From Stachybotrys elegans (Eukaryota; Ascomycota; Sordariomycetes; Hypocreales; Stachybotryaceae), in contig JAGPNK010000009.1 in assembly GCA_020746835.1 (NCBI GenBank), positions 434,001 through 498,000 of the forward strand: a stretch of 64,000 bases of DNA, read 5' to 3'. This document shows positions 1 through 9,594 of the stretch, piece by piece. Position numbers and translations under genes: made by a program. The stretch's first letter is position 1. Each line of letters starts with the position of its first letter. Under the pieces are notes generated by a model. That model ran no database searches. It saw only the letters and a program-made list of their open reading frames with translations, and was not told where the DNA came from.

Positions 1-654
1 ATGACGTGCAGTTCAAGATAGATGAGCGGAAAGTGGTTATGCAGGCAGTGTGAGAGGGAAGAGGGAAAGGGGAAAGGCTCTGTTGCGGGGGAGGGCGGAG
101 GGGGAAAATAAATACGTGCGCGCAATCAGCCAGCAAACGCGCGTGTTGGATCAGTAAGTGCAGCTAAGCTAAATTGGGCCGCTGAAGGGGGGTGTGTGGG
201 TGAGCAGCCAGTAAGAAAAAGAGGAATAATGTGGCAGGCAAATCAGCGAGGTACCTAGCTGATTTGATTATTGGCAACGCGTGCTGGGGGGGAGCCGTGC
301 GTGCTCTTTTTTTTTTCTGAGTCGGTGTACCGCGTTTGGAACAAATTCCAGCTGATGGGCCCTGGCTCCATTTCTGTCATCCCCTTCCCCCCATTTTCTG
401 GAAAGCGCGTATCGGGCTTAGTGCGATTGTAGGGGTGGTCCGGGCGCGGCAGGCACCAGCGTTACCAATGGGCGTCATTAAGGTTACTAGGTACAGGGGC
501 ACCACAGCCAAACCCCAATTGTGCACTGCGTACCACTTGAGATGCTGTGTTACGTGACAAGAGGAATTCTATGTACATTCCTGACCACCATGGATGCACA
601 CCCAGCTTGCATGCATTATCCTCTCGATTCGCTGCGTTAGACTCGTCCCCTAAG
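1..654. other. left-edge intergenic DNA
   Basis: I see no supportable gene here. The stretch is of mixed composition, with a T run of about ten bases near 307-316. Short open frames occur on both strands but none has a recognisable domain or flanking splice sites. It probably holds distal 3' flanking sequence of CDC27 and the flank of a gene outside the window. Confidence 0.5.
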
Positions 655-894
655 CTATAACGCCCGGACTTTGATAGTGTACACAAAATGCTTCAACGCA
701 TGCCCAACTACTGATACTACCAATCCCACTTCGCCCAAGATACGACAACCCAAGGTCGACAGCCAACCGGGCTTGTCGCCGTCTTCCAGAACGCCGATGC
801 CATGCAACATGTCCTCGTGCTCGTAATGATCTAGTTGCCGATACTCCTGCCGCTGCCTCAAGGAATTCGAACCCAATACTTCTGTTACAGCCAT
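655..894 (-). CDS. possible small ORF just downstream of CDC27
   Basis: An uninterrupted minus-strand frame of 79 codons starts at the ATG whose first base is 894 and begins about 70 nt beyond the CDC27 stop. The C-terminal half reads like one amphipathic or membrane segment (RILGEVGLVVSVVGHAL) followed by a basic tail. I do not recognise the family. It lies where the CDC27 3' UTR should be, so it could be an untranslated shadow, a downstream small gene, or a chance frame. It is included only because its residue composition looks more protein-like than neighbouring random frames. Confidence 0.18.
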   Translation of the reverse strand: MAVTEVLGSNSLRQRQEYRQLDHYEHEDMLHGIGVLEDGDKPGWLSTLGCRILGEVGLVVSVVGHALKHFVYTIKVRAL

Positions 895-964
895 TCCATC
901 TCGCCCTCTGCTAGACTCCTCATACCTTTTTTTATCCAATACTGTATGAAGAGAAGCTGTGGCA

Positions 965-3499
965 TCATCCCATCATTGAATCGTCCATGGGCACGTCGCG
1001 TTCCAAACTTTCAATTGCCTGCTTGATCCTGGGCCCGGCCTGGAATTGTGTTAGTGGCAGCATTCTCGGTGTGCAATGCTGGAGATATCTCACCTTTGGG
1101 TCCAGTGCCAGTGCTATTGTAAAGTGACGCACTGCCAGTTGCCTCTCGTCCATCTTCTGGTACAACGAACCAAGAAGAAAATGAACCGTACCCTCATCGG
1201 GAGCGAGGTCTTTCAAGATCATCAGCTCTTTCTGTGCAGCCTCGACTTGGCCAACCGCCAAAAGTGCGCGAGCCTTCTTGTACCGCGTCTGGGCAGCCTT
1301 CGGTGCCAGCTCGACGGCTTTGCTGTAAGCCTGCAATGCTGGCAGGATCTGCTTCTGTTTCTCCAGAATGGTGCCGATGCAGCAGATCAACACAGCATTG
1401 TTGGGGTTGATGCATCGTGCGGCATGGAAGTGCGCATGTGCCTTGTCAAAGGCTCCAAGACGCTCCTGGACCCTCCCGATGCCATAATAAGCGTTGTAGT
1501 GGCGGCGGTCTGCTGATATCGCTTGTCGATAGGCCGTGAGGGCTTTATCAAACTCTTCGTTGGTGACATGCTCATGCCCTTGAAGAGTAAAGGCGTACGC
1601 AAACTTGGGGTCCAGCTGCGTGGCTCTCTTAAAGCAGCGCAGGGCCTGCTCGTGATCTCGAGCAAGAGACCAGGCGTTTCCAAGGGCACACCATGCTTGG
1701 GGTGAGTGCCAGGCAGCGTCCACGAGCTCGTGGGCCAGAAAGGATAGGTCGGTTTCTCGTTTGAGGTGCCACAAGACAGTTGAGTAAACCTCCATATCTT
1801 GTAATCTGGAAGGTGCCTGGACTCGCATCTTTCTGAAGAACTTTTCTGCGTCGGAATAGGATGCTTGTTCATAATGTGCTCGTCCCATCTGGGCCAGGAC
1901 CCAGGGGCTATTCTGCTGCGTTAGTGGTAGTGAGGCAAAGGACTGCAGCGCCTCCTGGCAATGGAAATTAGAAAGTTGATAGTAGCCATTGCCTAGCCTC
2001 TTAATTATGTCGAGCAGCCATTTGAGAGACTCTTCCAGCTTGGCTGCATCCAGCTCAGACGTCCTCAATACGGGATGGTGTGAGTTTGCCTCCCTGGCCC
2101 TCGGTGCTTCACCCTGGTCCACGTCGGCGTTCTGGTCCTCCAAAGGTTTGCGGTTGCCGCTAACAACTCGCCCAACGTTGGAACCGCTGGAGCCAGGCCT
2201 CACGATGCGCGAGATCTGGGGCCTAGCCTTCTTCAGCTCGCGGCCTGCGGACGCTCCTATCGTTGCAGCTCCCGAGTTTGCTTTCGCCGAGGGCTTGAAC
2301 ATGTTGAGCCTCGCACTCCTGCGCATACCTGCTTCATCGGTAGTTGTCGGCCGTGCTACTGGGTGCCCTGATACGGTGCGTTTCCTTTCTGCCGCCAGAA
2401 TCGAGGGCCGTATCGACGGTGCCGTTGACGTCGTTGGCGCATCGGACATGGGTTCCACTGAGGAGTCATGGCCCTTTTCGAGAGCTCGACCCGTTCTCCT
2501 GGTCCCTAATTTGTAGTTCATCCTTGGCGGCGCCTCCATGTTGGGATCGATACCTTGAGCGTTGCGAGTTTTTCGAGCCGGGGCCTGTGGTGGTTCGTGG
2601 GGGTGAATAGGGCGAGAGGCAGCAGAGTCAGTAGGGGTTCCGGTAGGGGGTGTTTCCATCCCATCCAAGGCAGGCTGGCTGTTGGTAGAAGATGCCAGCC
2701 TTAACCTTGCAGCTTGGATCTTTGACATCAGATCGGTGTCTGCTCCTTCGCCGTTCGCCTCCTGAATAGAAACCTCGGTCGAGGAGAAGTTGGCACTAAA
2801 GGGATCGGATCCCGGATCCGGCATGACGTTACGAAGATGATGATGCTTTCTGGGTGCCAGGTCCAGAGAATTTGAACTGGTGCTCTCCTTCAGTTCAGTG
2901 GAAGGTAGAATGGTTTGCTGGTCGAAGCAGTGCAAAACAGCTTCCGTCGGCCTGAAGACGTTGGGGACGCGTATGCTCACACCCATGTCGCAGAGCGCCG
3001 TGAAGGCATCCCACATGAAGGGGTTCATCTTCAGTGATTCCTCGAAGCAGGCGACGGATCTCCTCTTGTCGCTGTCATCGTGTCCGCGCCAGAGCTTTCC
3101 TAGCAAGCAAAGGATAGTAGGCGCATCGGGGTGGCCAGGTCTCGCGGTAGCGCTATGTTTACCGAGCGTGCTCTTCTGGCTCCAGAGAGCCCTCGTCTTC
3201 TCCAGCGCCGTGATGCCGTCCTTGTAGCGCTCGAGTTCAAGGCAAGCTTGGGCAAAGACCCAGGCGCAAGGGACATGAGCCCCACGGTAGCCCATTGTTT
3301 TGCTGACATCGTATGCGGATCGAGCATCGCCGACTCGGAGATGAGAGAGGGCGTATAGATAGGTCGCGTCGGCGGACTTAGGCTCCTGCGCAATGTACCT
3401 TTCGGAGAAGAAGAGAGCGTTCTCGTAGGATGCGTTATCAATATGGTAATGTATCACCTGTCGGAGGACTCCCCCCACGGCGGCAGGTGTAGGCGCCAT
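965..3499 (-). CDS. CDC27: APC/C subunit CDC27/APC3 (BimA/Nuc2 family), TPR protein
   Basis: This is a core tetratricopeptide-repeat subunit of the anaphase-promoting complex, which in this family docks coactivator IR tails and helps ubiquitinate securin and cyclin B in the nucleus. Two exons are inferred: 1094-3499 and 965-1039. The intron at 1040-1093 (54 nt) has donor GTGAGA, a CTAAC branch and acceptor CCAG. It is a multiple of three and has no stop, so unspliced the frame is 844 codons and spliced it is 826. An N-terminal TPR block (about residues 10-185, with LYALSHLRVGDA) is followed by a low-complexity Ser/Pro-rich linker (about 200-480). A C-terminal TPR array then runs to about residue 800, with repeats such as WCALGNAWSLARDHEQALRC and YNAYYGIGRVQERLGAFDKA. 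Length and layout fit fungal Cdc27. The start is the first Met, directly before the conserved N-terminal helices. SND2 lies divergently about 1 kb away. Confidence 0.95.
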   Translation of the reverse strand: MAPTPAAVGGVLRQVIHYHIDNASYENALFFSERYIAQEPKSADATYLYALSHLRVGDARSAYDVSKTMGYRGAHVPCAWVFAQACLELERYKDGITALEKTRALWSQKSTLGKHSATARPGHPDAPTILCLLGKLWRGHDDSDKRRSVACFEESLKMNPFMWDAFTALCDMGVSIRVPNVFRPTEAVLHCFDQQTILPSTELKESTSSNSLDLAPRKHHHLRNVMPDPGSDPFSANFSSTEVSIQEANGEGADTDLMSKIQAARLRLASSTNSQPALDGMETPPTGTPTDSAASRPIHPHEPPQAPARKTRNAQGIDPNMEAPPRMNYKLGTRRTGRALEKGHDSSVEPMSDAPTTSTAPSIRPSILAAERKRTVSGHPVARPTTTDEAGMRRSARLNMFKPSAKANSGAATIGASAGRELKKARPQISRIVRPGSSGSNVGRVVSGNRKPLEDQNADVDQGEAPRAREANSHHPVLRTSELDAAKLEESLKWLLDIIKRLGNGYYQLSNFHCQEALQSFASLPLTQQNSPWVLAQMGRAHYEQASYSDAEKFFRKMRVQAPSRLQDMEVYSTVLWHLKRETDLSFLAHELVDAAWHSPQAWCALGNAWSLARDHEQALRCFKRATQLDPKFAYAFTLQGHEHVTNEEFDKALTAYRQAISADRRHYNAYYGIGRVQERLGAFDKAHAHFHAARCINPNNAVLICCIGTILEKQKQILPALQAYSKAVELAPKAAQTRYKKARALLAVGQVEAAQKELMILKDLAPDEGTVHFLLGSLYQKMDERQLAVRHFTIALALDPKVRYLQHCTPRMLPLTQFQAGPRIKQAIESLERDVPMDDSMMG

Positions 3500-4525
3500 G
3501 GTTGGGGCTGTCGTCGGCTCCGAGGCGTTCGAATGTCGATGAGAATGAGATGCTATCGTCGTAGCTGTGCCATGGAATGCAGGGAGGGTCGCAAGTCAAG
3601 CTGTGTCGAGCTTGAGAAGGTAGCGTGATGTAGTGCGTCGTGAATCGTGAATCGTGACCCGTGTTTTCGATGGTGGGATGAACACAACGCAAGCAGCGCG
3701 GCGGGCCGTCAAAAGCAATTATGTATTAGCAGCAAAAGGGTAAGTCTCGCGATCATGGGTGGTCAAAGAGAAGGCGCTCCGTCTTGAGGTCCAATGCTGT
3801 GGACATGCAGCCGCCGAACAAAGAGGCGCCCGGGTGCTGCCCGTGTGATGATGAAGCGACTCGAGACTCTCGGTGGGTCTCCAAACACTGGGAGGCACCT
3901 GCAACGGACCGAGAAAAAAAAGAAGGACAAAGAAAGACGAGCAACTGCCAGCTAGCACTCACTACTCTGGGCGTCGCATGGCTCTTGCGGGGACGAACAA
4001 CGAGACAAGGGAGCGGCGCACGAGGGTAACCCGGTGGCTGGCAGCAAGGTAGAAAATAGCCCCCGAAGATGGAAAAAGTGCTGCGACTGGTGGCGGGTTT
4101 GGATGGCACTCGGACTTTGGTGGTGAATCCCAGGCGCGCAGCTTGTTGTTTGGCAGTGGCTCCAGCGGCAACTTGATTGGCCCGGGCGCGCCCTGGGGCA
4201 ACTGGGTGTCTCTGCCGAGCAACAGAGCGCCAGAGCGCCAGAGCGAACTCAAGGCGCCAATCGACCCCTGCGACTGCGCTGGACCTGGAAGGCAGCCCTC
4301 AGCTCAGTCAGCAGAAATCCACATCCATCCATCTATCAAATCGTGTCCATACGGAGTAGCTGCACTAGCATCAGCGACGAGGCAGGAATCGCCACCATCA
4401 TCTCATCTCACACGTCCCGCCTAGAGCAGCAGCAGCAGCAGCATATCCCGTCAATCCGTCTCGTCGGCCTCCATTCGTCTCACACTCATCTGAGACCCAA
4501 ACCCTCTCAGTTTGCCGTCGTCGTC
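3500..4525. promoter_or_regulatory. shared CDC27/SND2 upstream region
   Basis: This 1.03-kb interval separates divergent start codons, so it should hold the promoters and 5' UTRs of both genes. A CAG-type run near 4425-4441 and CATC-type repeats near 4322-4334 lie on the SND2 side. The SND2 frame stays open upstream to 4343, but the family N-terminus begins at 4526, so I treat the upstream part as leader. No clear TATA box stands out. Confidence 0.45.
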
Positions 4526-5017
4526 ATGGCTCAGAAGGCAAAGAAGGACCGGGCCAAGTCCAACACGGCAGCCCTCAACAACCTGCATATCGGATCACTC
4601 ACCGTACATGCCCTCTTCCTCGCCTTTCACTTTCTCTTGAGGTCGCGCTCCCTCCTAGCGTACGGCCTCTTGTCGGTCCCCAGCTTCGTGTGCGAGTACG
4701 TTCTGGAGTCGTCTGGCCGCCCCAAGTATGATGCTACGACCAAGGCACTCAAGAGCTCTGGTGAGGACCTGGCTGCCGCGGGTCTGACCGAGTACATGTT
4801 CGACGTCATTTGGATCACCTGGGCCTCTATCATTTCCGTCATGCTCTTTGGGAACTGGGGCTGGCTTCTTTGGGCTGTGGTGCCCGGCTATGGCCTTTAC
4901 CTGGGCTCTGGGCTTCTCGGCATGGGCCGGCAGCTTGCCGGAATGCAAGGTGCCACGCAAGCGAACACAGAGGCCGCACCGGCACAGGGCAATCGCCGCT
5001 CTCGCAGGGCTGCCTAG
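4526..5017 (+). CDS. SND2: SRP-independent targeting protein Snd2 / TMEM208 family
   Basis: This 163-residue ER membrane protein belongs to the TMEM208/Snd2 family (DUF788). In yeast the family acts with Snd1 and Snd3 to deliver proteins with central or C-terminal membrane anchors to the ER, independently of SRP. The start at 4526 (MAQKAKKDRAKSN) gives the basic, lysine-rich N-terminus usual for the family; an in-frame upstream Met at 4343 would add a low-complexity glutamine-containing stretch I consider leader. Hydrophobic segments lie at about residues 22-38, 41-59, 92-108 and 111-131. The middle loop carries a family-like GRPKYDATTKALKSSGEDL segment, and the tail is short and arginine-rich. 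It is a single exon. Its stop lies only 70 bp from that of the convergent GIG1-family gene. Confidence 0.9.
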   Translation: MAQKAKKDRAKSNTAALNNLHIGSLTVHALFLAFHFLLRSRSLLAYGLLSVPSFVCEYVLESSGRPKYDATTKALKSSGEDLAAAGLTEYMFDVIWITWASIISVMLFGNWGWLLWAVVPGYGLYLGSGLLGMGRQLAGMQGATQANTEAAPAQGNRRSRRAA

Positions 5018-5087
5018 ATTATTCTATAGGATGGTCTAGAGGGTCTCTGTACCTATGTCTAGCCGCATTCCTCCGGCACGGGCTCCT

Positions 5088-5772
5088 TCATCGCTTAGGA
5101 CGCTCGCCCGTCAGTTGCTCTAGCATATCGTCATCCACATCGCGAACCATGACATGGAAATGCTCCAGCGTGCGGACGCTCTGCAGCGCTACCCAGTTCT
5201 TGAACCAGAGAACCCTGTCTTTCCCGCCAGGCCCCAATGCGTCGATAAAATGCCGCTGCACAAAGCTCTGCACCGCGGCTCTGCTCTCTGGCGTCAGGTC
5301 TCCATTCTCCGAGTCCACCGGGATCGGTGTGCGGGACCAGACAACAATATGGGTGATGCTAGGTCGAGTCCGTACGGCCAGTCGTTGAGGAGGACCTTGT
5401 AGTCGGAAGAATCTGCGAACGGGACGCTCGAAGCTGGAGAGAATGGCGGCTCGCCCCACGTCTTGGGAAGACGGTTTACCAGAATGTATCGGGTCATGGA
5501 GCCATACTCGGCCTTGGTTTCTGCAGTCCATTGCATGTAGCGGCGAAGATCGGAGGGCTTCCTCTTGAGAGTCTCCAACTTATTCTTCTCTAATCTCGCC
5601 ATCAGCGACCACGATTCCGCTGCCCAGTGACTGACTGACCGATAATGTCCCTCAGCTCTTCCCAGTTGTGCTTTTTAAACTCCTCGTCGGTCTGCGACAA
5701 GACCCATTTGTCCACCTCTGTCAGAGGGAACGGTGCCTCGACAATGGCCTTTGCCTCTGTTGCATCCCCCAT
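5088..5772 (-). CDS. GIG1-family (DUF3605) protein with apparent -1 frameshift
   Basis: This is a homolog of the Candida N-acetylglucosamine-induced protein Gig1 (DUF3605), a cytosolic family of poorly known function linked to GlcNAc metabolism. Exon 1 is 5640-5772 (start MGDATEAKAIVEAPFPLTE). The intron at 5590-5639 (50 nt) has donor GTCAGT and acceptor TTAG. The second exon carries KPSDLRRYMQWTAETKAEYG and LLNDWPYG in one frame. It then continues with SITHIVVWSRTPI, WFKNW and ALQSVRTLEHFHVMVR in another frame, to the stop at 5088. The switch falls at about 5361-5371, where one base appears to be missing. Restoring one base would give about 211 residues, normal for the family. A GT...AG interval of only 17 nt (5359-5375) also restores frame, but it is too short for a normal intron and would remove conserved residues. 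So this is either a sequencing error, a recent pseudogene, or an unusual event. Confidence 0.72.
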
Positions 5773-6538
5773 TTCAGCGTATCGGCACGGCGCAGATGTG
5801 TTAACTCAGGAGTTGCGAGACACGACGGTCCGTCTCCCCGTGCTCCTTTGGTAGTCCAGAGAAGAGTGGGGTTGCCGAAAGACCCCGCGCTTGGGCGTGC
5901 ATGAGGTTGCCATGGAGAATCTTTGGCTGCAGGTCCAAAAACCCAGAGGTTGGGCACTCGGGAGGGTCAATCTCAGGCTCAACCTCATTCAAGTATGACA
6001 GTAGTAGTAGTAGTGCTACAATTCACTCCGTCTGTCTCCTGCAGGTACAGCCCACCAGGATTTGGCCATGTCCCTGGGTTAGGTACCTCTGTCGACTTCC
6101 AAACGAACGGTTCCATTCCAACCGAATAACGATATGTGCTATGAGATGTCCAAAAATACCCAAAACCCTGAGCGTGTCCGCATGGAGATCTGCTTGACAA
6201 AAATGCTAGTACCAAGGGCCGGATCCATGAGCCGACGAGCAACGGGATGACGCATGATTCCCTCCACGCCAATCGCCAAGGGTGGAGTTCAAAGCCACAG
6301 GCAAGGAAACTTCCATCTGCCCAGATCTAGTCAGGCCAGCAATTGATGGCTAAGGTGCTCATAGAGTCGGCAGCCGCATCGTTGTCGCAATTGACTTGGT
6401 CCTAGGCATCTTTCAGGCGGCGCTGGCTGGTCTCTCTCTCTCTCTTTGCCGCAGCAACCAACCTCCTACCCCTTGAGCCTCCGCTCGTCACCATCGGGCA
6501 GAATCTGCAATCAGCGCACTTCGTATAAGCACATCGCC
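5773..6538. promoter_or_regulatory. shared upstream region of GIG1 homolog and hydrolase
   Basis: This 766-bp divergent interval contains a short GTA repeat at about 6002-6013 and a CT-rich tract at about 6428-6446. The tract is followed by GCCGCAG, which could be the 3' end of a 5'-UTR intron of the hydrolase gene. No coding frame in it has recognisable content. Confidence 0.4.
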
Positions 6539-7998
6539 ATGATCCTCGGTCCCGTCTCGCTCGTTGATTGTCTCGTATTCTGCATATTCCTCGCTCCACA
6601 GCTGCTCCTCCAAGCTGGCGTGTTTCTGACACTGAGTACGGCGCTGCAGGCATTGCCGTTTCTTCGTAAGCCCTTCCGCGCTTCCCTTGCTGGCACAGCC
6701 GGCCGCCAGGCTCTGACGGCAGACGCACACAGTCCTTCGTCTCCCCATCGAGTTTACCCGAGAACGCTACTTCACACCTCCGGCACAGCAGCCCATCTTT
6801 GTCAAGGAATCGACCATATTTGAGGACGTCGTCATTCGCTGTGTACGATATGCCTTTGCCAAGATACCCGCCAGCGTAGGAAGAGTCTTCTTCTCACGCC
6901 AAGTGTCTCTTCCCTTTATCCGGTGGCGCCTGTTGAGGCACGGGTATCTACGGTTTCCAGTGTCATGGCGGTCTCATAGATTCGGCGAGGTACGGTGGCC
7001 AGTGATTGCTCTCGTGGAAAGGTGATAAAGAGCTCACCTCGTCTCTACAGGGCAATGCCAGCTCGGAAGGCGTGTGGATTATGCACCAGCCAGAGCTGCC
7101 TCCCGACATTGTGGTGTACTACGCACACGGTACCTTGCCTACTTACTCGTGGAGATGGTGGGAGATCATCTGACTGACCGGCCTTACTACAGGTGGCGGC
7201 TTTGCCATGGGCTCCAGCTTCTTCTACCTCGAATTTCTCGTCGTGTGGCATCATCTACTCCTTGAGGCCGGCTACAAGAACCCGGCAATCTTTGCGCTGG
7301 AATACACGCTGGTGCCCGACGACATCTACCCCAGGCAGCTACACGAAACGCTGCTCGGCTACAAACATGTGCTGGACGTCGTCCACGACCCCGCCAAGGT
7401 CTGTGTGGCCGGCGATTCGGCAGGTGGTACGTTGATCCTCAGCATGTTGCTGGAGCTCGGGGCCCAGGCCCAGGCTAGGAGCCGTGAGCAGCCAGCGTCG
7501 CAGTCGGGCCCGAGGGCAAGCCTCTCGGGGCTAGACGTACCGATGCTGTGCACCCCGCGGATGGCCGTGCTGATCTCGCCTTGGGTCACGCTCATGACGA
7601 ATCTGCACGCGCGCTCCATGGTCGACTACCTGGATAGGGAGTCGCTGTGGAGGTACGCGCACGAGTACGCAGGAGAATACATGCTCCACAACCATCCCGC
7701 CTCGCCGGGTTGCTGCCTAGACGATGGTCTCTGGAAGGCGGCGAGCCCGCAGAAGGGATACTACGTTACGTACGGGTCGGACGAGGTGTTTGGCCCAGAT
7801 GTTGAGAACTTCATCAACCGCCAGTCTCGGCTGGGCATCAAGACGGCAGGGCTAAGGGTCAAGGGTGGAATCCACGCGTGGCCCGTCGCATGCCTGTTCC
7901 TCTCAAGCTCTATCCAAGACCGACTGTCGGGCTTGAAACCTATTGTAAAGGAGATTAGACGTCGCTTCGACGACAAGTCTGCGGAGGGCCGAGTGTGA
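6539..7998 (+). CDS. membrane-anchored alpha/beta hydrolase-3 (HSL-like) family protein
   Basis: This is a 422-residue serine hydrolase of the hormone-sensitive-lipase/acetylesterase-like group. Four exons are inferred: 6539-6665, 6733-6989, 7051-7129 and 7193-7998, with introns of 67, 61 and 63 nt, all GT-AG. The last intron splits the oxyanion-hole motif: the H and first base of the next codon end exon 3, giving HGGGF at residues 154-158 after splicing. The nucleophile motif GDSAGG has Ser at about residue 230; YGSDEVF and GGIHAW near the C-terminus supply the likely catalytic Asp and His. The first about 45 residues are strongly hydrophobic (LVFCIFLAPQLLLQAGVFL), suggesting an N-terminal membrane anchor or signal-anchor. 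The substrate cannot be told from sequence. No biosynthetic-cluster genes lie nearby, so a lipid or ester housekeeping role is more likely than a secondary-metabolite one. Confidence 0.85.
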
Positions 7999-9594
7999 AT
8001 TTTTTTTTCCGGCAGTCAGATTAGATCAAGTAAGACATCACGGCCTGGATGGTGATGAGGGGACAGAACCATAGCGCGGAGGCTCGGCTTCGTCGCCCTC
8101 TCCAGACTCAAAATAATGCTCATTCTTGTATCATCATGCAGAGGAATAGATGGTGAAATGAAGAAAATAGTCGATGAGGAGAGGAAAAATGAAGGCGCAT
8201 GCTTACCTTTACAAAGCGTGCTGGGCTGTCAGAGTTCCGATGACACACCAAGGGGCCAATACAGAGGCGGCAAAGGTAAAGAAGAATGGAGCGCTAAGAT
8301 CATGATCGTCATCAAGAGTCGACCTGGCCGGCGTCATCAAGGTTTGGCTAACCGCCATAAAACACCGGTCCGTCGTTGCGACGTCGGGATGAAGCAGGCA
8401 GCTATCACAGTAGAGTAGCCTCAAGGAGACGAAGTGTGGTTTGGGCCTGCAAGGGCAAAACGGACATTGGACGCCATGTAACATGCCTCCCGTGCTTTCG
8501 TGTTTGGGTGGGGTGCGGCGAGCCTTCTCCTGAATGGGACTGCTTGCGAGAGAGAGAGACACAAGATGAAAGAAAGAGGCGATGATGGCTCAGGTTGTGT
8601 TATGCCGGGCGTGACACATGACGGGCCTCTGCACGGACGTTCATACATACGTATGTGTATGTATTTGTATGTATGTGCTGCAGCGTGCGCACGCGTGGGG
8701 TGTGGCCGGTTATGGGAAGAGAGGAGAGAAATTTTCGAATCAATGACCGGTAGCATCCATGCGCACGCAAATGTGTAGAGGAGGGAGGGAAAATTGAATG
8801 GTTGGACCACACGCATCCAATGAGGGCGAGGTGGGCTGTCCTTGGGCAGGTCCTCGTTCTTGCACTCACGCCCAGTGCAGTGCAGCGGGCGGCAGGCTGT
8901 GGGCTGTGAAGCAGAGGCCACCCCCCCTGGTTCCCGGCGTGGACGCGCATATAAACGGCCGGCCTTCCCTCACGCCTTTGGGCCAAGTTCGACCTTGACC
9001 TGGCCTGGCTTGGCCCTGCTGCACGCTGGATCCGCCCTGCCTGTATACCTCGACCAACCATATATTGGACTGGACTGGGCTTTTGTTGGAGAAGAGCTCC
9101 TTCAGTCTCTCCAAGGACGTGAGTGAGTGAGCGTGTGACTGCTTCATTGCCGTCCGTCACCGTTCATTCAACCTTATTACTTTGCCTCATTCAACTTTTT
9201 ATTTTTGCCCCATCCCTTATTATATTCACCGTCCTTATTAGAAAGCCTACCACGTCGTCGGCCCCTGGTGAGGCGCCAACCCCAGGCAACTTACACACCA
9301 TCACGCTATTACCTACATATACCAGCCACCCACGCCGCCAGTCAGTCGCATCAGGACTTTTGAGGGTGCCCGGGCAGACTCGCACTCACGCGCGCCACGT
9401 TGCCAGAGCTGAGATACCTACCCTGCCTTATACGCGCGCGCGCGCAACCTACATACCTACCTCTCCCGCGCCCTTGCAGCATATACTTACTCATCGTTGC
9501 GGGCGCTGGCAAAAGGCTCGCCTCTGCCCTGGACTGCCTTGGGTTGCCTTGGAATTGCAGAAGCCAGTGCCTTTACGGGCGGGTTCTATGCAAC
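7999..9594. promoter_or_regulatory. intergenic region and long NC2-alpha leader
   Basis: This 1.6-kb interval separates the hydrolase stop from the NC2-alpha start, both plus strand. It contains a GTATGT/TGTATG-rich stretch at about 8644-8674 and candidate TATA elements at 8950-8956 and 9059-9065. A strong splice-donor-like string GTGAGTGAGT lies at about 9119-9128, and candidate acceptors (TTGCAG) lie at about 9475-9480 and 9555-9560, so a 5'-UTR intron is likely. The unspliced leader contains several ATGs and an alternating GC run at about 9439-9447. No coding gene is recognisable. Confidence 0.4.
8950..8956 (+). promoter_or_regulatory. candidate TATA box upstream of NC2-alpha
   Basis: TATAAAC lies about 170 bp before the putative 5'-UTR donor at about 9119 and 645 bp before the NC2-alpha start codon, in a CT-rich context. 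Position and motif are compatible with a core promoter, but it is not proven. Confidence 0.25.

Noticed and set aside
866..880. tRNA T-arm-like string (GGGTTCGAATTCC on the minus strand)
   Set aside because: The flanking bases do not form a five-pair T stem and no acceptor or D arm is present.
4343..4525. N-terminal extension of SND2 from the upstream in-frame Met
   Set aside because: The extension is low-complexity and glutamine-containing and lies before the lysine-rich N-terminus expected for the family.
6539..7998. Idea that the hydrolase marks a secondary-metabolite cluster
   Set aside because: No PKS, NRPS, terpene, P450 or transporter genes flank it; neighbours are housekeeping genes.
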